Below are positions 1-9,351 of a stretch of 64,000 nucleotides of DNA, piece by piece. The notes beneath the pieces were generated by a model. That model had not been told where the DNA came from and searched no databases. It saw only the letters and a program-made list of their open reading frames with translations. Made by a program: the position numbers and the translations under genes. The DNA is from Phenylobacterium sp. GTDB lineage: Bacteria; Pseudomonadota; Alphaproteobacteria; Caulobacterales; Caulobacteraceae. The stretch is taken from NCBI GenBank assembly GCA_004799545.1, contig SSMU01000021.1, positions 95,490 through 159,489 on the forward strand, given 5' to 3'. Position 1 is the first letter of the stretch. The number at the start of each line of letters is the position of its first letter.

Positions 1-510
1 GAGCGGCGCCAGGCCCGCGGCCAGCGCCGAGGCCGAGCCGCCGGAGGAGCCGCCGGCGTGGTAGTCCGGGTTCCAGGGATTGCGGGTGGCGCCGAACGGG
101 ATGTTCTCGGTCAGGCCCTTGAAGCCGAAGGCCGGGGTGTTGGTCTTGCCGACCACCACGGCGCCAGCCGCCTTCAGGCGGCCGACCAGCACGGAGTCCG
201 CCGTCGCGGGCGGCGCGTCGGTATGCAGGGCGGAGCCGAAGGTGGTGCGGTAGCCGGCGGCGTCCTCCAGGTCCTTCACCAGCACGGGTATGCCGGCCAG
301 CGGACCCACGGCATCCCCCGACGCCAGGCGCGCGTCGATCGCGGCCGCGTCCTTGCGCGCAAGCTCGGGCGCAAAGCCCACCACCGCGTTGAGCCGCGGA
401 TTGACCGCCTCGATGTTGCCGAGCGCAGCCTCGACCAGCTCGCGGGCCGAGGTCCGCCGGGCGCGCACGCCCTCGACCAGCGCCTCGATGGATGTGGTCC
501 TGAAGTCCAT
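1..510 (-). CDS. Amidase (amidase-signature family), C-terminus beyond window
   Basis: The first 170 residues of an amidase-signature serine hydrolase, which hydrolyses carboxamides with a Ser-cisSer-Lys triad; GatA and aryl/acyl amidases belong to the same family. Visible are the catalytic-lysine segment (PVLVKDLEDAAGYRT, about residue 80) and the Gly/Ser-rich signature GGSSGGSASA near the window edge, which holds the cis-serine. The ATG at 510 follows a good GGGAGGGA ribosome site. It diverges from the transaminase gene at 633. The gene runs off the left edge, so the nucleophile serine and the substrate-specific C-terminal half are not visible. Absence of gatB or gatC nearby argues for a catabolic amidase rather than GatA, but this is inference. 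Confidence 0.93.
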   Translation of the reverse strand, partial: MDFRTTSIEALVEGVRARRTSARELVEAALGNIEAVNPRLNAVVGFAPELARKDAAAIDARLASGDAVGPLAGIPVLVKDLEDAAGYRTTFGSALHTDAPPATADSVLVGRLKAAGAVVVGKTNTPAFGFKGLTENIPFGATRNPWNPDYHAGGSSGGSASALAAGLAPL

Positions 511-632
511 CGCGTCCCTCCCAGGCTGCACGACATTACGGCGCCCGAGTTCACACTGCGCAAGCCGCGGCTGGCCGGTTGTCGCGCGCCGGAAAGTCTG
601 TGACGCTTCGTCCCCGGAGGGGAGAGACGGCC

Positions 633-1964
633 ATGACGCCCCTGGACCACGCGGACCCGACGCTGCCGAACGACCTCTCGGCCTTCTGGATGCCGTTCAC
701 CGACAACCGCGCCTTCAAGGCCGCGCCGCGCCTGCTCGCCCGCGCCAAGGACATGCACTACTTCACCCCGGACGGCCGGGCGCTGCTCGATGGGACTTCG
801 GGCCTGTGGTGCGTCAACGCCGGGCACACCCGCGAGCCGATCGTCGAGGCGATCCGGCGCGAGGCGGGCGAGCTCGACTATGCGCCCAGCTTCAACCTCG
901 CCCACCCCAAGGCCTTCGAGTTCGCCCAGCGGCTCACCGCGATCCTGCCGGCCGGCTTCGACCAGGTGTTCTTCGGCAACTCCGGCTCGGAGGCGGTCGA
1001 CAGCGCGCTGAAGATCGCCTTGGCCTACCAGCGGGCCATCGGCCAGGCGGGCCGCACGCGGTTGATCGGGCGCGAGAAGGGCTATCACGGGGTGGGCTTC
1101 GGCGGCATCTCGGTGGGCGGCCTGCCGAACAACCGCCGCGCCTTCACCCTGCTGCCCGGCGCCGACCATATCCGCCACACCCTAGACCCGGCCCAGGCCT
1201 TCACCCGCGGCCAGCCGGAGAATGGCGTTGACCTGGCCGACGACCTGGAGCGGCTGGTCGGCCTGCACGGCGCGGAGACCATCGCCGCGGTGATCGTCGA
1301 GCCGGTGGCCGGCTCGGCCGGGGTGATCGTGCCGCCCAAGGGCTACCTCGAACGCCTGCGGGCGATCTGCGACCGTCACGGCATCCTGCTGATCTTCGAC
1401 GAGGTGATCACCGCCTTCGGACGGCTGGGGGCGGCGACCGCGGCCGAGCGGTTCGGGGTGACTCCGGACCTGATCACCCTAGCCAAGGGCCTGACCAACG
1501 CCGCCGTGCCGATGGGCGCGGTGGGCGTGCGCGGCGCGATCTACGACGCGGTGGTTGGCGCCTCGCCCGCCGGCATCGAACTGTTCCACGGCTACACCTA
1601 CAGCGCCCATCCGCTGGCCGTCGCCGCCGGGCGCGCAACGCTGGAGCTCTACGCCGCGGAGGGCCTGTTCGCCCGCGCCGCGGGGCTGGAGGCGCGCTGG
1701 GCCGAGGCGGTCCACAGCCTGGCGGACGCGCCCCACGTGAAGGACGTGCGCAACCTGGGCCTGATGGCCGGGATCGAGCTGGAGCCGCGCGGCGAGGCGG
1801 TCGGCAAGCGCGGGGCGGAGGTCTTCCAGCTGTGCTTCGATTCAGGCGCCCTGGTGCGGGTGACGGGCGACACCGTCGCGCTCTCGCCGCCCCTGATCAT
1901 CTCGCCGGAACAGATCGACGAACTGGTGGGCAGGATCCGCGAGGCCCTGCAGCGGGTGGACTGA
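633..1964 (+). CDS. Omega-amino acid:pyruvate aminotransferase (class III, PLP)
   Basis: A 443-residue fold-type I, class III aminotransferase. The opening (NDLSAFWMPFTDNRAFKAAP) and the length are characteristic of beta-alanine/omega-amino acid:pyruvate transaminases, which move the amino group of beta-alanine or other omega-amines to pyruvate in the cytoplasm. The PLP-binding aspartate lies in LIFDEVITAFGR and the Schiff-base lysine is K285 in TLAKGLTNAA; GNSGSEAVDSALKIA is the cofactor phosphate-binding region. The ATG at 633 is chosen because GGAGGGGAGAG lies 8-18 nt upstream; an earlier in-frame ATG at 579 lacks a ribosome site. The divergent amidase could supply an amine or amino acid substrate, but that link is inference. 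Confidence 0.94.
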   Translation: MTPLDHADPTLPNDLSAFWMPFTDNRAFKAAPRLLARAKDMHYFTPDGRALLDGTSGLWCVNAGHTREPIVEAIRREAGELDYAPSFNLAHPKAFEFAQRLTAILPAGFDQVFFGNSGSEAVDSALKIALAYQRAIGQAGRTRLIGREKGYHGVGFGGISVGGLPNNRRAFTLLPGADHIRHTLDPAQAFTRGQPENGVDLADDLERLVGLHGAETIAAVIVEPVAGSAGVIVPPKGYLERLRAICDRHGILLIFDEVITAFGRLGAATAAERFGVTPDLITLAKGLTNAAVPMGAVGVRGAIYDAVVGASPAGIELFHGYTYSAHPLAVAAGRATLELYAAEGLFARAAGLEARWAEAVHSLADAPHVKDVRNLGLMAGIELEPRGEAVGKRGAEVFQLCFDSGALVRVTGDTVALSPPLIISPEQIDELVGRIREALQRVD

Positions 1965-2034
1965 AGCCACCACCGACTTCTCATGGGCGATGCTTGCTGT
2001 AGGCTTGCCCCATCCCCGTTCGTGGAGACGCCTG

Positions 2035-2469
2035 ATGCCATCGCGGAAATTCCTCCTCGCCCTCGCCTTCGCGGCGCTCGCCGCGGTCGGCGCGCAGGCC
2101 GCCGGCACGGCGCTGAGCGTCAAGGACGAGATGAAGACGGTGGTCGATCCGGCCTCAACCACCCTGTTCGCGGTGGGCGGCGAGGTGGATCCGGCGAACG
2201 GCCCCGACGCCGCCAAGGTCCCGCCGGCGCGCTGGGAGGAAGCCGGCGCCGCGGCGGCCAGGTTGGAAGCCATCGCGGCCGGCCTGCAGCAGCCCGGTCG
2301 GGCCAAGGACGCGGGCCCCTGGATGACCTACGCCAAGCAGATGGCGGTCACCGCCGGCGCAGCCGGCAAGGCGGCCCAGGCGCGCAATGGCGCGGGCCTG
2401 TCCCAGGCGGCCAACGACCTCTCCGACACCTGCAGCGGCTGCCACGCGAAGTATCGGCCGAAGACCTAG
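2035..2469 (+). CDS. Small secreted c-type cytochrome with C-terminal haem site
   Basis: A 144-residue protein with a clear Sec signal peptide (KFLLALAFAALAAVGAQAA) and one haem-attachment motif, CSGCH, at residues 133-137, only seven residues from the C-terminus. A C-terminal CxxCH after a mostly helical region is the layout of class II cytochromes (cytochrome c'/c556-like four-helix bundles), so a periplasmic electron carrier is likely. The helical part is Ala-rich. The ATG at 2035 is preferred over the in-frame 1990 start because it follows GGAG and begins directly with the signal peptide. It lies 70 nt downstream of the transaminase and may share its transcript. The redox partner is unknown. 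Confidence 0.85.
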   Translation: MPSRKFLLALAFAALAAVGAQAAGTALSVKDEMKTVVDPASTTLFAVGGEVDPANGPDAAKVPPARWEEAGAAAARLEAIAAGLQQPGRAKDAGPWMTYAKQMAVTAGAAGKAAQARNGAGLSQAANDLSDTCSGCHAKYRPKT

Positions 2470-2476
2470 CAGACGC

Positions 2477-2917
2477 CTACCAGGCCCCGACGTTCGGCAT
2501 CGAGGTCCACGGCTCGGCTGGCGGCAGCGACCCGTCCTTCTGCAGGAGCTCGACGGAGATGTTGTCCGGCGAGCGGACGAAGGCCATGTGACCGTCGCGC
2601 GGCGGCCGGTTGATGGTCACCCCGCCGTCCATCAGCTTCTGGCAGGTCGCGTAGATGTCCTCGACTGCATAGGCCAGGTGGCCGAAGTTGCGACCGCCGC
2701 CGTAGTCCTCCGGGTCCCAGTTGAAGGTCAGCTCGACCATCGGGGCACGCTTGGCCTTGGCGTCCTCCACGTCGTCGGGCGCGCATAGGAAGACCAGGGT
2801 GAACCGGCCGCGCTCGTTCTCTATGCGGGAGACCTCCACGAGGCCCAGCTTGTCGCAATAGAAATCCAGGGAGGCGTCCAGGTCGCCGACCCGGACCATG
2901 GTGTGGAGGTACTTCAA
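2477..2917 (-). CDS. gloA: Lactoylglutathione lyase (glyoxalase I)
   Basis: A 146-residue glyoxalase I of the VOC superfamily, which converts the hemithioacetal of methylglyoxal and glutathione to S-lactoylglutathione. The opening ([24 protein letters not shown]) closely resembles bacterial GloA. All four expected metal ligands can be placed: H5, E62 (VELTFNW), H80 (FGHLAYAV) and E123 (SVELLQ). The start codon is a TTG at 2917, supported by GGAGCAGGGG just upstream; the internal ATG would remove the first metal ligand. It is convergent with the cytochrome gene and divergent from the RND efflux operon. A CTTAC-GAT-GTAAG palindrome sits just before its ribosome site. Confidence 0.95.
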   Translation of the reverse strand: MKYLHTMVRVGDLDASLDFYCDKLGLVEVSRIENERGRFTLVFLCAPDDVEDAKAKRAPMVELTFNWDPEDYGGGRNFGHLAYAVEDIYATCQKLMDGGVTINRPPRDGHMAFVRSPDNISVELLQKDGSLPPAEPWTSMPNVGAW

Positions 2918-3153
2918 CCCCTGCTCCTTACGATGTAAGTTATGCGGCGTGAGGTCACCGTGACCAACGCCACATGGCTGTGCTCAAATGTGGCGGCGCT
3001 GTGGCCACTATAGCGGCCTCCGCTTCAAATGTGTCCGCGATTTCATTTGCGCTCGGGTAACGGCGGCATCAGAAGCTGGAGGCCTGACGTTGGGGCCGAC
3101 GGCGCCGCGGTGCTCCCTCCCGCGTAGCGCAAGCGTCCTGGGGATAGGTCTAC
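2918..3153. promoter_or_regulatory. Divergent control region gloA / RND efflux with two palindromes
   Basis: This intergenic region holds two short perfect palindromes: CTTAC-GAT-GTAAG at 2927-2939, next to the gloA ribosome site, and GGTCAC-C-GTGACC at 2953-2965. CAAATGTG also occurs twice, near 2983 and 3025. They look like operators for a dimeric repressor of a divergent pair. No TetR, MarR or LysR gene adjoins, so the regulator would have to be encoded elsewhere. No confident -35/-10 pair was identified. Confidence 0.4.
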
Positions 3154-4221
3154 ATGCGATTGAAATCGCAATATATTTTTGTGATCGGCGTGGTCGCTGT
3201 GATCGTCGTCTACTTCCTGGCGCGCACGCTGCTGGGCGGTCACGGACCGAATCCCGCCCAGGCCAAGACCACCGCGCCGATCGGCATGGCCAGCGTCCAG
3301 GTGAAGCTCGTGCCGGAAACCCTGCGCGAGTACGACGTGGTGCTGCGCGGCCGCACCCAGGCGACCCGGGCGGTGCAGGTAAAGTCGGAGACCGCAGGCC
3401 TGGTGGCCGAGGCGCCGGTGCTGCAGGGCACCGTGGTCCCGAAGGGCGCGATCCTCTGCCGGCTGGCGGTGGACGCCCGGCAGGCCACGCTCGATCGCGA
3501 GAAGGCCAACTTCCGGTCCATGCAGCTGCAGCAGCAGGCCAACACCGAACTGGCCCGCAAGAGCTTCCGCTCGCCCACCCAGGTGGCGCAGGGCCAGGCC
3601 AACCTCGACTCAGCCCAGGCCTCGGTGCGAGCCGCCGAGATCGCCCTGCGCCAGGTCGATATCCGCGCGCCGTTCGCAGGCGTGTTCGACCACCGCGACG
3701 CCGAGATCGGCAACTACCTGGCGCCCGGCCAATCCTGCGGCATGATGATCGAGCTCAATCCGCTGCTGATCGTGGGCGACGTGCCGGAGACCGACGCCGG
3801 CAAGCTCAAGGTGGGCGCGGGCGCCGCGGCCGTGCTGGTCGACGGCCACAGCCTCTCGGGCCGCATCCGCTATGTGGCCCATGACGCCGATCCGGCGACG
3901 CGGACCTACCACATGGAGATCACCGTCCCCAATCCGCAGCTGGCGGTGCGCTCAGGCCTCTCGGCCGACGTGCGGATCGCCGCCGGCTCCGGGCCTGCGC
4001 ACCTCGTCCCGGTGTCGGCCCTGGTGCTCGACAGCGCCGGCCGGCAGGGCGTGCGCTACGTCACCGACGACAACCGTGTGGCCTTTGCGCCGGTGATCGT
4101 CATGGAGCAGACGCCGCAGGGCGCCTGGGTGAGAGGCCTCGCCGGCCCTGCCCGCGTCATCACCGTCGGCCAGTCCTATGTGGCCGAGGGCCAGAAGGTT
4201 CGGGTCGCGGCCGCGCTGTAA
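3154..4221 (+). CDS. RND efflux periplasmic adaptor (HlyD/MFP family)
   Basis: A 355-residue membrane-fusion protein of the AcrA/MexA type that links an inner-membrane RND pump to an outer-membrane channel. An N-terminal membrane anchor (about residues 7-25) is followed by a biotinyl-lipoyl-like half (SETAGLVAEAPVLQGTVVPKG), an alpha-helical hairpin (about residues 110-165, Gln/Ala-rich), the returning lipoyl half (VDIRAPFAGVFDHRDAEIGNYL) and beta-barrel/membrane-proximal domains. There is no lipobox, so it is anchored by the hydrophobic segment. The permease follows after 27 nt in the same operon. No TolC-like gene is present in the window, so the outer-membrane partner must lie elsewhere. 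The substrate is not predictable. Confidence 0.93.
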   Translation: MRLKSQYIFVIGVVAVIVVYFLARTLLGGHGPNPAQAKTTAPIGMASVQVKLVPETLREYDVVLRGRTQATRAVQVKSETAGLVAEAPVLQGTVVPKGAILCRLAVDARQATLDREKANFRSMQLQQQANTELARKSFRSPTQVAQGQANLDSAQASVRAAEIALRQVDIRAPFAGVFDHRDAEIGNYLAPGQSCGMMIELNPLLIVGDVPETDAGKLKVGAGAAAVLVDGHSLSGRIRYVAHDADPATRTYHMEITVPNPQLAVRSGLSADVRIAAGSGPAHLVPVSALVLDSAGRQGVRYVTDDNRVAFAPVIVMEQTPQGAWVRGLAGPARVITVGQSYVAEGQKVRVAAAL

Positions 4222-4248
4222 AGCGCAGCCCGGCCCTGGAGGGGGATC

Positions 4249-7200
4249 ATGATCGCCGCCCTGATCGATGGAGCCATCAAGCGTCGCAAGGTCGTCTTGG
4301 GCGTGACCCTGATCGCCTCGATCTTCGGGTTCTTCTCCTATCTCAACATGCCGCGGGAAGCCGATCCGGACATCCCGTTCCCGTTCGTGGCGATCATCGT
4401 GCCGTTCCCGGGCGTCAGCCCGGAAGACGCCGAGCGTCTGCTGATCAAGCCGATGGAGATCCAGCTTCAGGGCCTCGAAGGCCTCAAGGAGATGAACGCC
4501 GTCGCGCGCGAGAACACCGCCATCGTCCAGCTGGAGTTCGAGCCGAACTTCAACAAGGACAAGGTGATGGCCGACGTGCGGGCCAAGGTCGACCTGGCCC
4601 GCGCCCGCTTCCCGCCGGACGCCGAGCAGCCGATCATCGAGGAGGCCAACCCGGCCGAGAACCCGGTCATCGGGGTGGTGCTGCACGGCACGGCGCCGGA
4701 GCGTGAGCTCTATCGGATCACCCGCGACCTGAAGGACCGGCTGGAGTCCCAGCCCGGCGTCCTCGAAGCCGACATGAACGGCGCCCGCGAGGAGATGCTC
4801 GAGGTCACCATCGATCCCCTGCGGATGGAGGCCTACAACGTCTCCACCAACGACGTCGGCAGCGTCATCGCCCGCAACAACCAGTTGGTCCCGGCCGGCG
4901 ACCTGCAGTCCGGCTCCGGCAGCTTCGCGGTGAAGGTGCCGGGCGTGGTGGTCAACCCGGCCGACATCCTGGCCCTGCCGATCAAGAAGAACGGCGACCG
5001 GCTGGTCACCATCGGCGATATCGGCGAGGTGCACCGCACCTTCAAGGAGCCGACCTCGGTCACCCGCTTCAATGGCGACCGGGCCTTCTCGCTCGACGTG
5101 GTCAAGCGCATCGGCTCCAACGTGCTCGACACCACCGCCCAGGTTCGCGAGCTGGTGAAGGTGGAATCCAAGCACTGGCCGTCCACGGTCCACGCCGACT
5201 TCGTCTACGACGACAGCGAGTTCATCGGCCGCACCCTGCTGGTGCTGGAGAGCGGCCTGCTGACCGCGACCCTCTTGGTCATGCTGATCGTGGTGGGCAG
5301 CCTCGGCATCCGCCAGGGCCTGATGGTGGGCGCGGCGATCCCGGTCTGCTTCCTGCTGGCCTTCATGATGCTCAACGCCAAGGGCGTGACCCTGAACCAG
5401 ATGGTGATGTTCGGCCTGGTGCTGGCGGTGGGCATACTGGTCGACGGCGGCATCGTGGTCGTGGAGTACGCCGACCGGAAGATGACCGAGGGCCTGCCCA
5501 AGGAGGAGGCCTTCGCCGCGGCCGGCAAGCGGATGTTCTGGCCGGTGGTCAACGGCACGCTGACGACGCTCTGCGCCTTCGTGCCCTTCATGTTCTGGAA
5601 CTCGATCGCCGGGAAGTTCATGAGCTTCCTGCCGCTGACCCTGTTCTTCGTGCTGGGCGCCTCGATCTTCGTGGCCCTGGTGTTCACCCCGGCGCTCGGC
5701 TCGATCTTCGGGCGCAAGAGCACGGTCGACGCCGCCCATCTGGCCGACCTGCACAAGTCCGAGCACGGCGATCCCACCGAGATGACCGGCTTCATGGGCT
5801 GGTATTCGCGGATGATCTCGCGGCTCGGGCATCATCCGATGGCGACGCTGGCCGTGGCGCTCACCGCGGTGGTCGCCATCTTCATGTGGTTCGGGTCGAG
5901 CAAGCACGCCACCGAGTTCTTCCTCAAGCAGGACCCGGAGTTCGTCTCGGTCTACGTCAAGGCGCGCGGCAACATGTCGGTGGCCGCCGACGACCAGATC
6001 GTGGCGACCGTCGAGCGCCGGCTGTTCGGCATGAAGGGCGTGAAGTCGCTCTATGTCCGCTCCGGGCCCCTGAGCCCCGGCGGCCAGCAGGGCGGACCGC
6101 CCAACGACACGGTCGGCCGCATCCAGGTGGAGTTCGAGGATTTCGAAGCCCGCAAGGCGCTCGGCCTGCGCGGCGCCGACATCGCCGCCGAAGTGCGCAA
6201 GCGCGTCGCCGACCTGCCGGGTCTGCAGATCGAGGTGCGCGAGCCGCAGGGCGGACCGCCGACCGGCAAGGACATCCAGGTCGAGCTGCGCGGCCGCGAC
6301 CCCGCCGCCCTCGACAAGGCCGCCGACCTGATCAAGGCCAAGCTGGCGGCCGATCCACAGCTGAAGGACCTGGAGGACAACCGCACCTCGCCCGGCATCC
6401 AGTGGAACCTGACCGTCGACCGGATCGCGGCGGGCCGCTACGGCGTCGACGTGCTGTCGGTCGGCCAGGCGATCCAGTTCGTCACCGACGGGGTGCTGGC
6501 CGGGCGCTTCCGCCCCGACGACGCCACCGACGAGCTCGACATCCGCGTCCGCTTCCCGGCCGAGGCGCGCAATATCGCGGCCTTCGAGAGCCTGAAGATC
6601 ACCACGCCCCAGGGGCCGGTGCCGGCCAGCTACTTCGTGCGCCAGGTGCCCGCCCAGCAGGTCACCACCATCCAGCGGCGCGACAGCCAGCGGGTGGTGA
6701 TCGTCCAGGCCAACGCCAGGCCCGGCATCGCGGCCAACCAGAAGATCACCGCCCTCAAGCCCTGGCTCGCCCAGGCGGGCATCGACCCGGCGATCCGCTG
6801 GAAGTTCCGCGGCGCCGACGAAGAGGGGCAGAAGGCCCAGGCCTTCTTCATGGTCGCCATGGCCACGTCGCTGTTCATGATGGGCGTGATCCTGCTCTGG
6901 CAGTTCAACAGCTTCTACGGCGTGGTGGTGACCCTGTCGGCGGTGGCGCTCTCCACCGTGGGCGTGCTCTTGGGCGTGCAGCTCAACATCATGCACACCT
7001 TCGACTACATCTCGGTGATCATGCTGGGGACGGGCGTCGTCGCCCTGGCGGGCGTCGTGGTCGGCCACAACATCGTGCTGGTCGACACCTTCTACCAGCT
7101 CAGGCGACAGGGCTTCGCGGCCGACGAGGCCTCGGTCCGCGCCGCGGCCCAGCGCTTCCGACCGGTGATGCTGACCACTGTGGTGACGGTGGTGGGCCTG

Positions 7201-7485
7201 CTGCCGCTGATGTTCCAGATCCACCCGGACTTCCGGTCCGGCCACCTGGAATACAAGGCGCCCGGCTCCGAGTGGTGGGTGCAGCTCTCCGGCGCCGTGG
7301 TCTGGGGCCTGACCTTCTCGACCCTGCTCACCCTGGTGCTGACGCCGGTCCTGCTGGCCGCGCCGAAGGTGATGGCCGAGCGGTTCGGAAAGATGTGGGG
7401 CTGGGGCCGCAAGCGGCTCGGCCTGACGCCCAAGGTCCAGGCCCAGCCGCGGCCTTCGAACGACATCCCGCAGGCGGCGGAGTAG
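4249..7485 (+). CDS. RND efflux permease (AcrB/HAE-like) with altered proton-relay residues
   Basis: A full-length 1078-residue RND permease: a TM segment, a large periplasmic porter loop, a TM bundle (about 335-560), a second periplasmic loop and a second TM bundle (about 870-1050). Family marks include NMPREADPDIPFPFVAIIVPFPGVSPEDAE near the start and GVTLNQMVMFGLVLAVGILVDGG in TM4. The usual TM4 Asp-Asp pair is reduced to one acidic residue, D399 followed by Gly-Gly, and the TM10 region reads VVVGHNIVLVDTF, with His where AcrB has Lys940. Other long RND subfamilies share such changes, so it is probably active with a modified relay. A GGAGGGGGATC ribosome site precedes the ATG. It is cotranscribed with the adaptor. 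Confidence 0.95.
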   Translation: MIAALIDGAIKRRKVVLGVTLIASIFGFFSYLNMPREADPDIPFPFVAIIVPFPGVSPEDAERLLIKPMEIQLQGLEGLKEMNAVARENTAIVQLEFEPNFNKDKVMADVRAKVDLARARFPPDAEQPIIEEANPAENPVIGVVLHGTAPERELYRITRDLKDRLESQPGVLEADMNGAREEMLEVTIDPLRMEAYNVSTNDVGSVIARNNQLVPAGDLQSGSGSFAVKVPGVVVNPADILALPIKKNGDRLVTIGDIGEVHRTFKEPTSVTRFNGDRAFSLDVVKRIGSNVLDTTAQVRELVKVESKHWPSTVHADFVYDDSEFIGRTLLVLESGLLTATLLVMLIVVGSLGIRQGLMVGAAIPVCFLLAFMMLNAKGVTLNQMVMFGLVLAVGILVDGGIVVVEYADRKMTEGLPKEEAFAAAGKRMFWPVVNGTLTTLCAFVPFMFWNSIAGKFMSFLPLTLFFVLGASIFVALVFTPALGSIFGRKSTVDAAHLADLHKSEHGDPTEMTGFMGWYSRMISRLGHHPMATLAVALTAVVAIFMWFGSSKHATEFFLKQDPEFVSVYVKARGNMSVAADDQIVATVERRLFGMKGVKSLYVRSGPLSPGGQQGGPPNDTVGRIQVEFEDFEARKALGLRGADIAAEVRKRVADLPGLQIEVREPQGGPPTGKDIQVELRGRDPAALDKAADLIKAKLAADPQLKDLEDNRTSPGIQWNLTVDRIAAGRYGVDVLSVGQAIQFVTDGVLAGRFRPDDATDELDIRVRFPAEARNIAAFESLKITTPQGPVPASYFVRQVPAQQVTTIQRRDSQRVVIVQANARPGIAANQKITALKPWLAQAGIDPAIRWKFRGADEEGQKAQAFFMVAMATSLFMMGVILLWQFNSFYGVVVTLSAVALSTVGVLLGVQLNIMHTFDYISVIMLGTGVVALAGVVVGHNIVLVDTFYQLRRQGFAADEASVRAAAQRFRPVMLTTVVTVVGLLPLMFQIHPDFRSGHLEYKAPGSEWWVQLSGAVVWGLTFSTLLTLVLTPVLLAAPKVMAERFGKMWGWGRKRLGLTPKVQAQPRPSNDIPQAAE

Positions 7486-7488
7486 GCC

Positions 7489-9324
7489 TCAGGTCTCGCG
7501 GGTCTGGCGGCGCCAGAGGGCGGCGTATTCGCCCGGCCGCGCCAGGAGGTCGGCGTGGGTCCCGCGCTCGACGATCCGGCCGCGGCGCAGGACCAGGATC
7601 TGGTCGGCGTCGACGATGGTGGAGAGCCGGTGGGCGATCACCAGGGTGGTGCGCCCGGCGCGCACCTTGCGCAGGGTCTCCTGGATCGCCGCCTCCGTGG
7701 GGCCGTCCAGCGCGCTGGTCGCCTCGTCGAGGATCAGCAGGCGCGGATTGGCCAAGAGGGCGCGGGCGATGCCGACCCGCTGGCGCTCCCCGCCCGAAAG
7801 CTTCAGCCCGCGCTCGCCGACCAGGGTCGAAAGACCGTGCGGCAGGCCGTCGATGAACGGGCCGAGCTCGGCGGCCTCGGCGGCGATGCGCACCTCGTCC
7901 GCGGAGGCGTCCGGCCGCGGGAAGGCGATGTTGGCGTAGAGGGTGTCGTTGAACAGGGCCACGTCCTGCGGCACCAGGGCCACCGCCCGGCGCAGCGAGG
8001 CTAGCCGCACCTGCTTCAGCTCGAGGCCGTCGATCACCACCCGGCCGCCCTGCGGGTCGATCAGGCGCATGGCGAGCCGCGCCGCCGTGGTCTTGCCGCC
8101 GCCGGACGGGCCCACCAGGGCGACTGTCTCGCCGGGTTTGGCCGCGAAGCTGACGTCGCGCAGACCGACCGAGCGGGCGTCGTGCTGGAAGCTGACGTCC
8201 TCGAAGGCGAGCGAAGCCCCCTGCCCCTTGGCCGGTGGCAGGTCCTTGGCTTCGGCCGCGTCGGTGATCTCCGGCGCAACGTCCAGCAGCTCGACCATCT
8301 GCTCCATGTCGATGAAGGCCTGGCGGATCTCCCGGTAGTTGAAGCCCAGCATGCCAAGCGGGGCGTAGAGGTTGCGCAGCAGCAAGCTCGCGGTGACCAC
8401 GCCGCCGAGGGTCAGCGCGCCGTGCACGGCATAGAGGCCGGCGGCCACCATGGTCGCCGCCAGGCCCAGCTGCAGGATCACCTGCTGGGCGGCGTTGAGC
8501 ATGTTGAGCGAGGTGTTGGCCGAGACGCTGGCGTCGACGTAGTCGTCCATGGCCCGCGCATACCCCCCGACCACACGATCCTCGGCGCCGAAGGTCTTCA
8601 CCGTCTCGTAGTTGATCAGGGCGTCCACCGAGAGGCCGGCGACCCGGCTGTCGGTCTCGTTGAGGCGGCGGCGATGGCCCAGCCGCCAGTCGGTGATCCG
8701 GAAGGTGACGATGACGTAGAGGATGATGTTGGCCAGGGTGATCGCTGAGAAGGCCCAGCCGAGGCGCAGGGCCATGACGCCCAGCGCCAGCACCAGTTCG
8801 ATCAGCGTCGGCCCGATGTTGAACACCACGCTGCGGATCAGGAAATCCGTAGAGCGCGAGCCGCGGTCGATGATCCGCGCCAGGGTGCCCATCTGCTTCG
8901 ACTGGTGGAAGTCCAGCGACAGGCCGAGCGCGTGCTCGAAGCTCTCCACCGCCGCCTTGGCCATGGTGGCCTGCGAGACCCGCATGAAGATGGCGTCGCG
9001 GGCGAAGGGCGCGCCGGCCGCGGCCAGGCTAAGGGCGGAGGCGCCCAGCGCCGCCAGGACGAAGGGGGCCAGGGTGGCCCCGACGTGAGGCTTCAGGGCA
9101 TTGATCGCGTCGCCGAACACCACCGGCGACCAGACGCCGGCCACCTTGCCCAGGAAGACCAGGCCAAGCGCCACGCCCAGCCGAAGGCGCAGGTTCGGCG
9201 CACCGGAACGCAGCACCAGCCGGGCGAGGTCGGTCATCGAGGCCCAGACGTCGAAGCTGGCGCTCGCCGGCGCCACCGCATCCGGACCTCTGAACCGCGC
9301 CGCCGCGGCATGGACGTGAGCCAA
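7489..9324 (-). CDS. Atm1/HMT1-type ABC exporter (fused permease-ATPase half transporter)
   Basis: A 611-residue half transporter with an N-terminal six-helix ABC exporter domain (about residues 45-335) and a C-terminal nucleotide-binding domain. Walker A is VGPSGGGKTT (about 403-411), the signature LKLSGGERQRVGIARALL (about 505), Walker B LLILDEATSALD and the switch histidine in VIAHRLSTI. The transmembrane sequence (NIGPTLIELVLALGVM, YVIVTFRITDWR) is of the Atm1/HMT1 type, whose members export glutathione or glutathione-metal/sulfur conjugates. It is convergent with the RND operon with a 3-nt gap. A homodimer is expected. Substrate assignment is by family only. Confidence 0.93.
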   Translation of the reverse strand: MAHVHAAAARFRGPDAVAPASASFDVWASMTDLARLVLRSGAPNLRLRLGVALGLVFLGKVAGVWSPVVFGDAINALKPHVGATLAPFVLAALGASALSLAAAGAPFARDAIFMRVSQATMAKAAVESFEHALGLSLDFHQSKQMGTLARIIDRGSRSTDFLIRSVVFNIGPTLIELVLALGVMALRLGWAFSAITLANIILYVIVTFRITDWRLGHRRRLNETDSRVAGLSVDALINYETVKTFGAEDRVVGGYARAMDDYVDASVSANTSLNMLNAAQQVILQLGLAATMVAAGLYAVHGALTLGGVVTASLLLRNLYAPLGMLGFNYREIRQAFIDMEQMVELLDVAPEITDAAEAKDLPPAKGQGASLAFEDVSFQHDARSVGLRDVSFAAKPGETVALVGPSGGGKTTAARLAMRLIDPQGGRVVIDGLELKQVRLASLRRAVALVPQDVALFNDTLYANIAFPRPDASADEVRIAAEAAELGPFIDGLPHGLSTLVGERGLKLSGGERQRVGIARALLANPRLLILDEATSALDGPTEAAIQETLRKVRAGRTTLVIAHRLSTIVDADQILVLRRGRIVERGTHADLLARPGEYAALWRRQTRET

Positions 9325-9351
9325 GCCCTCTGATCCTTCCTCAGTCCGCCT

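Noticed and set aside
3952..7245. A 1097-codon open frame on the minus strand opposite the RND permease, rich in His, Asp, Gly and Arg
   Set aside because: It is the antisense of a genuine RND permease gene with all family motifs. Long stop-free antisense frames are expected at this G+C content, and the translation has no recognisable domain.
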